The translations under genes were made by a program, and so were the position numbers. Below are positions 59,451 through 64,000 of a stretch of 64,000 bases of DNA, piece after piece (the stretch's first letter is position 1; each line of letters starts with the position of its first letter). Origin of the DNA: Bradyrhizobium sp. JYMT SZCCT0428 (GTDB lineage: Bacteria > Pseudomonadota > Alphaproteobacteria > Rhizobiales > Xanthobacteraceae); contig NZ_JAFCLS010000049.1 in NCBI RefSeq assembly GCF_018131075.1, positions 1 to 64,000 on the forward strand, given 5' to 3'. The notes beneath the pieces were generated by a model, which was not told where the DNA came from, did no database searches, and saw nothing but the letters and a program-made list of their open reading frames with translations.

Positions 59451-60171
59451 TGTCCTCGTCACTGGCGGCAGTCGCGGCATCGGGCTTGCGATTGCACGCA
59501 GGCTTGCCGCATCCGGCGACTACAATGTGGTGGCGGTCGCGCGCCGCGAGAGCGAGGAGCTGGGACAGGCCATCCGCGAGGCGGGAGCGGACCGCCTCCA
59601 CTTCAGGGCGTTCGATCTCGGCCAGACCGACAAGATTCCCACCTTCGTGAAGGAGCTGCGCGACGCCTTCGGCGCGATCTACGGCCTCGTCAACAATGCC
59701 GGGATCAGCAGCGAAGGGCTGCTGGCCAACACGCGCAATTCCGAGATCGAGGCGTTGATCCGTCTGAACGTGCTGTCGCCGATCGTTCTGACCAAATACG
59801 TGGTGCGCCATATGATGGCCGACGGCGCCGGGCGCATCGTCAACATCTCCTCCATCATCGCCACGACCGGTTACAACGGCCTGTCCGTCTACGGCGCGTC
59901 CAAGGCAGCGGCCGGCGGATTCACCCGTTCGCTATCCCGCGAGGTCGGCAAGCTCGGCATCACCGTAAACGCGATCGCGCCCGGCTTCGTCGACACCGAA
60001 TTGACCAAGTCCCTGGACGACGACGGCCGCCGGCGGATCGCCGGCCGCAGCGCGTTGCGCCGCCTGCCCGAGGCCGACGACATCGCTTCGATGGTCGAGT
60101 ATCTGCTGGGCGAAGGCGGCCGGAACATCACCGGCACTGTGCTGACGGTGGACGCCGGCAACACCGCCTAG
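59443..60171 (+). CDS. SDR-family reductase (FabG-like)
   Basis: 242 residues. Classical SDR: VLVTGGSRGIGLAIARRLAA, the LVNNAGIS NNAG motif, VNISSIIATTGYNGLSVYGA with catalytic Ser and Tyr-x3-Lys (YGASKAA), and ITVNAIAPGFVDTELTK. The C-terminal GGRNITGTVLTVDAG is typical of 3-oxoacyl-ACP reductases. It would reduce a beta-keto thioester on one of the two carriers. Last gene of the rightward operon; it overlaps the ligase gene and is followed immediately by a palindromic repeat. Confidence 0.88.
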   Translation: MHNVLVTGGSRGIGLAIARRLAASGDYNVVAVARRESEELGQAIREAGADRLHFRAFDLGQTDKIPTFVKELRDAFGAIYGLVNNAGISSEGLLANTRNSEIEALIRLNVLSPIVLTKYVVRHMMADGAGRIVNISSIIATTGYNGLSVYGASKAAAGGFTRSLSREVGKLGITVNAIAPGFVDTELTKSLDDDGRRRIAGRSALRRLPEADDIASMVEYLLGEGGRNITGTVLTVDAGNTA

Positions 60172-60276
60172 AGCATTATCGGTTCTGATTGAATCAGAAC
60201 CGAGCTCTAGACTCTTGTTTTGACGCGTTTTCTTCACGCGAACCGGTATCCACTGCGCTCGAAAACGCTCTAGACG
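60168..60276. repeat. Intergenic palindromic repeat (Bradyrhizobium type)
   Basis: Starts at the stop of the SDR gene. It contains a perfect 11-bp inverted repeat (CGGTTCTGATT / AATCAGAACCG, 60180-60190 and 60192-60202) and a TAGAGC...GCTCTAG border pair, and ends near AAAACGCTCTAG. This composition is the interspersed intergenic element I associate with Bradyrhizobium and Rhodopseudomonas. The hairpin may also end the rightward transcript. Confidence 0.65.
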
Positions 60277-60296
60277 CCGCCGGCCCTCACCTCGGC

Positions 60297-60644
60297 CTAC
60301 CCTGGCACGCCGGGAAAGTAGCGACTGAAAACTTCCCGAACAGCGATCAGACTGCCAAGCTGGCGCTCCAGCTCCTGCACGCGGTTTTCGCCGGCGATCA
60401 TCTGCGACTCGTATTCCTTGATCATGGACGCGTCTTTGGCATCCCGGGTCAGATATTCTTCGTAGTCCGTGCCCGCGGCAAAGGAAGCCAGATCGCGGGC
60501 CGCATCTACTCGCCCACGCAACGCGTCCCTCTCCTTCTGAACTGACGCAACCGCGGCGCTGATCGCGGCCGAAATCGAACCGAACCGTTCGCTGTCGGTC
60601 TGAGCATCGCGTTCAGCGGCACGAACCTTGAAACCTCGAATCAT
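60297..60644 (-). CDS. Small coiled-coil hypothetical protein
   Basis: 115 residues from ATG 60644 (GGAG 8 bases upstream). Mostly helical and heptad-rich: AAISAAVASVQKERDALRGR and DASMIKEYESQMIAGENRVQ, then ELERQLGSLIAV, ending with an aromatic SRYFPGVPG. No membrane segment or signal. It is probably a soluble dimeric coiled coil. It converges on the palindromic repeat and has no obvious tie to the biosynthetic cluster. Confidence 0.6.
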   Translation of the reverse strand: MIRGFKVRAAERDAQTDSERFGSISAAISAAVASVQKERDALRGRVDAARDLASFAAGTDYEEYLTRDAKDASMIKEYESQMIAGENRVQELERQLGSLIAVREVFSRYFPGVPG

Positions 60645-60878
60645 AGCCGGTCTCCTTGTCACACCAGCTTCGTCGCATCATCGACCCTTTTCACCGGGCG
60701 CCAGAAGATAGCGGCACGTCAACACAGCCTGCTGCGGTGGCGTACGGGAGGCAGGTGATGGCTGCGTGCTGAAGGCCGCAACCCACTGGCGCAAGGCCCA
60801 CGATCTTGGTGCCAAACTTCGACTACGACGCGAGTTACGACAAATTCCGCAGCAATCCGCCGCTCTTGTGATCTCATC

Positions 60879-61718
60879 TCATAGCGTCGGTCGCTTCCAC
60901 TCTCGTAAACCAGACGCCGGAGGTTTGCGCACGAGGATTTCGACCGTCTGAAAGAGCGTAACTGCCAGGCCCACAACCCGTTTGAGCGATGAAGGCAGAA
61001 CGGAGAGACGGCGCAACGCCGGATGCTCGGCGGCCACCGGCGTGACCACGAGCCCCACCTTGGCAAAACTGTGCCGCACTTCGCGCATCGGGCGATAGAA
61101 CGTCTCATTGAGAACGAAATCGTAATACTCCTGAGCCTTTCTTCCGAAGGATGCCGCCGCAAGCCGGTCCCACTTGGGTTCGATTCCACAGGCGAGGCAA
61201 GCTGCGATCGCCCACTTGCGAGTCGGGTTCTTGGGCAGCCAATGGACGAATGGCATGAACAGATGCGGCTCGATCGGGCGCAGTTTGCCGGGATAAACGT
61301 GAAAGCCGCATCCGTCCGGAACAGTCACCCGGGCAATCTCGCGCGTCACCGCGTCGAGGTCAGCGACGTGCTCAAGCACGTAGTGTGTGAACACGAAGTG
61401 GAAGAAGTTCGGCGGCAGATCGGTCTCGCCGCTCGCTCGAAGGGTCGTGATCACGCGGCTGTAATCGTGTCCGTGGGCCTTGAGCAGATCCTCGCCCCGG
61501 TCGGCGGCTTCACGGCGGATTTCTGCGCCGAAGGCGTTGTAGCCAGCATCGCGCAACCAGCACACATATTCCCCTCGTCCGCTGCCCCAATCGAGGACGT
61601 TCATCTCATCCCGTTTGACGCCAAGCCGCTCACGGGTCGCCTCGAGATACCGCACCACCTCGGCGTTCGGCCGAAAGGCCGCGAACTCGGCTTCGGTCAG
61701 TCGATCGGAGTAACTCAA
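60879..61718 (-). CDS. Class I SAM-dependent methyltransferase
   Basis: 279 residues. Motif I VLDWGSGRGEYVCWLRDAGY, then GAEIRREAADRG, the motif II/III-like FHFVFTHYVLEHVADLDAVT and VTVPDGCGFHVYPGKLRPIE. This is the UbiE/methyltransf_11-like layout with a C-terminal cap (FVHWLPKNPTRKWAIAACLA) of the type seen in methyltransferases of glycan and lipid loci. The substrate is unknown. Monocistronic and oriented left, flanked by gene-free DNA. Confidence 0.82.
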   Translation of the reverse strand: MSYSDRLTEAEFAAFRPNAEVVRYLEATRERLGVKRDEMNVLDWGSGRGEYVCWLRDAGYNAFGAEIRREAADRGEDLLKAHGHDYSRVITTLRASGETDLPPNFFHFVFTHYVLEHVADLDAVTREIARVTVPDGCGFHVYPGKLRPIEPHLFMPFVHWLPKNPTRKWAIAACLACGIEPKWDRLAAASFGRKAQEYYDFVLNETFYRPMREVRHSFAKVGLVVTPVAAEHPALRRLSVLPSSLKRVVGLAVTLFQTVEILVRKPPASGLREWKRPTL

Positions 61719-62040
61719 CTGGATTTCCTCGGCAAAGCGGCATCAATATTTTCGAAGAAGGGGGATTCCCGCTTGCGGATGCCAAGCATCATTTTAGCAA
61801 AGATTGGGAGCGGTCAGCCGACATTTCCGGATTACCCCGTTAGAGCAATCGCCGATTTTTGGTAACGGAACGGGCAGGCGGCAGCGGCTTGAGCTTGCGA
61901 TCTAACGACCTCGATTCCGTAGGCTAACCTTACTCCGAGGATAATTTTCGGCACCGGTTAAGGCCATCGACACGGCGCCAGCTTCTCTCAACGGCCTCCG
62001 CGAGCTTGAAGATCATGGCCAACGCGGTCTTGTTCGAGAG
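61719..62040. other. Gene-free stretch
   Basis: No supported gene. The right end leads into the IS3 remnant. Confidence 0.3.
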
Positions 62041-62190
62041 ACATCCCTTCTAGCGGACGGTGCGGGTGACGAACCGTCGCGAACGCGCTTTCATCCAACG
62101 ACCGCGGCTCCTTGGAGATGTCGGTCCCAGCGCCGCGATGCCCATCTTGCGCATCAACCGCTGCACGCCTGCCGAACGGCAGCAGGGAGG
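62040..62190 (-). mobile_element. IS3-family transposase remnant
   Basis: On the minus strand 62186-62110 reads AGVQRLMRKMGIAALGPTSP, very close to the conserved (R)VQRLMRxMGIxALGPKP segment near the N-terminus of IS3-type OrfB transposases. The downstream text is frameshifted and no DDE catalytic part remains. An internal scrap only; no terminal inverted repeats were identified. Confidence 0.65.
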
Positions 62191-62263
62191 GGATTTGTTA
62201 GAATGAGCAGGTGACGACTTGTCAGAATGACAAGCGATCAACCGGCTAACCTATTGAAGACAT

Positions 62264-62344
62264 TGGTGGGCGCACCAGGCTCGAACCTGGGACCCGATGA
62301 TTAAGAGTCCCGATGATCACCTGATCTATCAACGGCATGCGCGC
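62264..62344 (-). tRNA. Degenerate tRNA-Lys(CTT): intact 3' half, damaged 5' half
   Basis: On the minus strand the 3' half is perfect tRNA-Lys text: anticodon loop CTCTTAA (anticodon CTT), GGGTCCCAGGTTCGAGCCTG as variable/T arm, then acceptor TGCGCCC and an encoded ACCA. The 5' half (GCGCGCA acceptor strand, D arm) has a mismatch, an insertion and a broken anticodon stem. It should not work as a tRNA. A conserved 3' half is what integrases leave as an attachment site, and element scraps lie next to it. Confidence 0.6.
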
Positions 62345-62435
62345 AAACCGGATCAATTGGGGGCCCTTGATTTCGTTTCGGGTTTGGTTGGGCTGCAAAC
62401 TAAAATGCCTAGCTTTGCCCCCGTAACGATGACGC

Positions 62436-62615
62436 TCACAGGTCTCTGTTAAGCTTCCGCCTTCCCCAATGTGGGTCGATTGACCTGCCGAACCTCGTGG
62501 CGTTGCCTTCAGCGTCGCCATACGCGCCAAAAGATACGAATGCCTTGCCATCCACTTCAGAAAACTCGCCGGCCAGATTGAAAAGGCGATCGCGGAGCCG
62601 CCAGAGTGAGGCCAC
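62436..62615 (-). CDS. Small hypothetical protein (59 aa)
   Basis: GTG 62615 with GAGGAGG 9 bases upstream, TGA 62436-62438. The 59 residues (SLWRLRDRLFNLAGEFSEVD, GKAFVSFGAYGDAEGNATRF, RSIDPHWGRRK) look like a compact soluble protein with sensible composition, unlike the shadow frames around it. Family unknown. The next minus-strand gene is 116 bp upstream. Confidence 0.45.
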   Translation of the reverse strand: MASLWRLRDRLFNLAGEFSEVDGKAFVSFGAYGDAEGNATRFGRSIDPHWGRRKLNRDL

Positions 62616-62730
62616 AGTAGACGGGCCTCCTCACTGCAACACAACCTCAACGACCGCGTTTGGCGGAGCGCGGTCGCCCGGCCGAAGAACCTCCAGGTCC
62701 CACGAATCGTTTGGTCTCAATTCAGCCGGC

Positions 62731-62955
62731 TTATCGGAACTCCAGCTTGGCGTGCATTACCTCGCCTAGCTCGTCTCTGACCCAAATCGTGATCTCCGAT
62801 ACCGTCCGCCCAGTGCGCATCAGATCGCGCCCTAAGTTGCAAAGTGCCAAGCCAGCTTCCACACGAGCGGCATCGAGGTCGGCAGATCGCTCGCCTTCCT
62901 CATCAACGGACCGTGGCGCGTTCCCTATTTGAATGCCGAAATAATATAGACCCAT
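62731..62955 (-). CDS. DUF6894-family small protein
   Basis: 74 residues from ATG 62955; the longer frame lacks support. It starts MGLYYFGIQIGNAPRSVDEE, then GERSADLDAARVEAGLALCN and VSEITIWVRDELGEVMHAKL. This is the M-x-x-YYF ... D-x-D-A-A-R-x-E-A pattern of the DUF6894 family, abundant in Bradyrhizobium and of unknown function. Single gene in accessory DNA. Confidence 0.7.
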   Translation of the reverse strand: MGLYYFGIQIGNAPRSVDEEGERSADLDAARVEAGLALCNLGRDLMRTGRTVSEITIWVRDELGEVMHAKLEFR

Positions 62956-63534
62956 GTGAGCCAAGACCCCGATCCAGGAGTTCGTTCCGGCGCTTGCCTC
63001 CCGCTTGGAACAGCGCCCTGTGTCTGGAATTAACCCCACGTCATACGCCGTGAACGTTGCGATGCGTGGAAATAGGAACAGGTCTTGGGCGGAGGAAGAT
63101 GATGCTGACTGCTTGTATTACGAGACAGCGGCACATCTTATCTTTCGATAGAGGTGGCCATGAGACGCTCGGCCTCTGCGATTAGAGGTCGTCTGTGCAT
63201 TGTCCGGGCCAGGGCGAGATCCACCCCAAAGTCGCTGAAGGCCGATGCGTAGCGCCGCGTTCGAGCTTGCTAGGGCCGCGCAATCAGAACAGAAACTGTA
63301 CGTGAATTACTGTAGGTATGTCCCAAATCCGCCGCGCTTAGTGCCGGAGTAACGCAGATCCCGTTCGGGTAACCGAAGTCTCCGACCGGGAACGTCGTTC
63401 CAACTGCGTGCACGGTTCCAATCCGTGCAGAGCCATTTGGGCTGCAAATCACATGCGCCACCCTGATCCCCGCGTATTTCCCCGATTGCTGGCTGGCGGG
63501 AATGGTTTCGCCCCAGTGACAGGGGATTTTCAAA
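62956..63534. other. Stretch without a supported gene
   Basis: A 132-codon minus-strand frame (63270-63668) crosses here but has no domain or ribosome site and overlaps the small membrane ORF at 63535. I see nothing else. Confidence 0.3.
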
Positions 63535-63648
63535 ATGATTACTCTCAAAATCACCGCTATTTTGGCCATCTGTGCAGGAATATTGATCGCGCTGGCATCG
63601 AGCGAATTCGGCCCCGAACTCGTTCTCGCCATTGTCAGCCTCGTATAA
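63535..63648 (+). CDS. Tiny membrane protein (37 aa)
   Basis: ATG 63535 with AGGGGA about 8 bases upstream. The peptide is a single hydrophobic helix (ITLKITAILAICAGILIALA) followed by SSEFGPELVLAIVSLV. Typical of the one-helix proteins in this window. Function unknown. Confidence 0.4.
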   Translation: MITLKITAILAICAGILIALASSEFGPELVLAIVSLV

Positions 63649-63893
63649 GGCTCCGTTTTCGCGGGCAAAGAAAAATAACTGCCCCGGCGGGCCTGTTATT
63701 GCGTCTCATGCCGACAGGTGGGACGCAGAGAGCCTTGGTCGGGATTACCCCGGAATGGATGCAACTCTGATCGAGATTTCTGGCAAAAATTTAAATGCGG
63801 GATCTTGACTGAAGCCGGCCTTCGCCTAATTTTTCTCGAGGGCCCGTCCCCTCTACCGAAGGAAAGCTGGCGACCGTCAGAGGAATGACGACG

Positions 63894-64000
63894 ATGATCG
63901 ACGAACAATTGGCCCGCTTGCGCGCACACCGCAATAACATCAGCCGTTACCGCGGGCTCCTCAAGACAATCCTGACAGACTTAGAGCGCGCCTTCATCGA
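63894..64000 (+). CDS. Start of a small conserved hypothetical protein (partial)
   Basis: ATG 63894 (AGAGGA 9 bases upstream; the ATG at 63885 is too close). The visible part, IDEQLARLRAHRNNISRYRG then LLKTILTDLERAFIE, matches the N-terminus of a short helical protein that I recall as very common in Bradyrhizobium. It continues past the window. Confidence 0.65.
   Translation, partial: MIDEQLARLRAHRNNISRYRGLLKTILTDLERAFI

Noticed and set aside
58083..59480. 465-codon minus-strand ORF opposite the short AMP-ligase
   Set aside because: Antisense shadow; the plus frame has all ANL motifs and overlaps its operon neighbours.
47050..60171. Rhizobitoxine biosynthesis as the cluster's product
   Set aside because: No RtxA-type aminotransferase/sulfhydrylase fusion and no RtxC-type desaturase; carrier proteins are not part of that pathway.
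63270..63668. 132-codon minus-strand ORF
   Set aside because: The composition is not absurd, but there is no ribosome site, no domain, and it conflicts with the small membrane ORF at 63535. Left undecided.

Overview
The window looks like chromosome of a Bradyrhizobium-type alphaproteobacterium. The evidence is high GC, a Bradyrhizobium-style outer-membrane beta-barrel protein, a DUF6894 protein, a 4-fold beta flower protein, genus-typical tiny membrane ORFs, an intergenic palindromic repeat after the last SDR gene, and an amino acid:[carrier protein] ligase of the type first described from Bradyrhizobium and Agrobacterium. All family calls were made by reading the translations; no database was searched.

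Positions 1-13000 are accessory and partly decayed. They hold an ERF-type single-strand annealing protein fused to an HNH-like zinc module, a 4-fold beta flower protein, an FkbM methyltransferase with a broken 5'-truncated second copy about 5 kb away, a frameshifted excisionase/winged-helix/replication-type HTH block, an orphan antitoxin-like regulator, an outer-membrane protein, a tail-fibre-like phage fragment and several very small membrane proteins.

Positions 13000-33000 are an exopolysaccharide locus. Two divergent LuxR-type regulators, both lacking the receiver phosphoacceptor Asp, precede galE, an ExoF-like export protein, an undecaprenyl-phosphate sugar transferase, a Wzz-like copolymerase, a Wzx flippase, a ruined glycosyltransferase, a Wzy-like polymerase, a GT2 glycosyltransferase, a small cupin, a polysaccharide deacetylase and two GT4 glycosyltransferases. 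A decayed copy of part of the biosynthetic cluster described below is embedded at 27700-29345.

Positions 33000-46800 are a type I secretion locus. It has a secreted protein and a larger modular repeat protein sharing one novel-looking N-terminal domain, an ABC exporter with two tandem C39-like domains, and its HlyD adaptor. Opposite lie a 53-residue-repeat coiled-coil protein, a DsrE-like protein, a VasI/TagO-like protein and a TAXI-type binding protein.

Positions 46900-60200 are the most unusual part: a bidirectional cluster that appears to build an amino-acid-derived metabolite on carrier proteins. Leftward run an acyl-CoA dehydrogenase, an amino acid:[carrier protein] ligase, a MetZ-like PLP enzyme, a MetA-like acyltransferase, a GNAT, a branched-chain-type aminotransferase and an acetolactate-synthase-like ThDP enzyme. 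Rightward run two carrier protein plus AMP-ligase modules and an SDR reductase. The end product cannot be deduced from sequence.

The right end holds a coiled-coil protein, a methyltransferase, an IS3 remnant and a degenerate tRNA-Lys(CTT) with an intact 3' half, which resembles an integration scar, plus small conserved hypotheticals.
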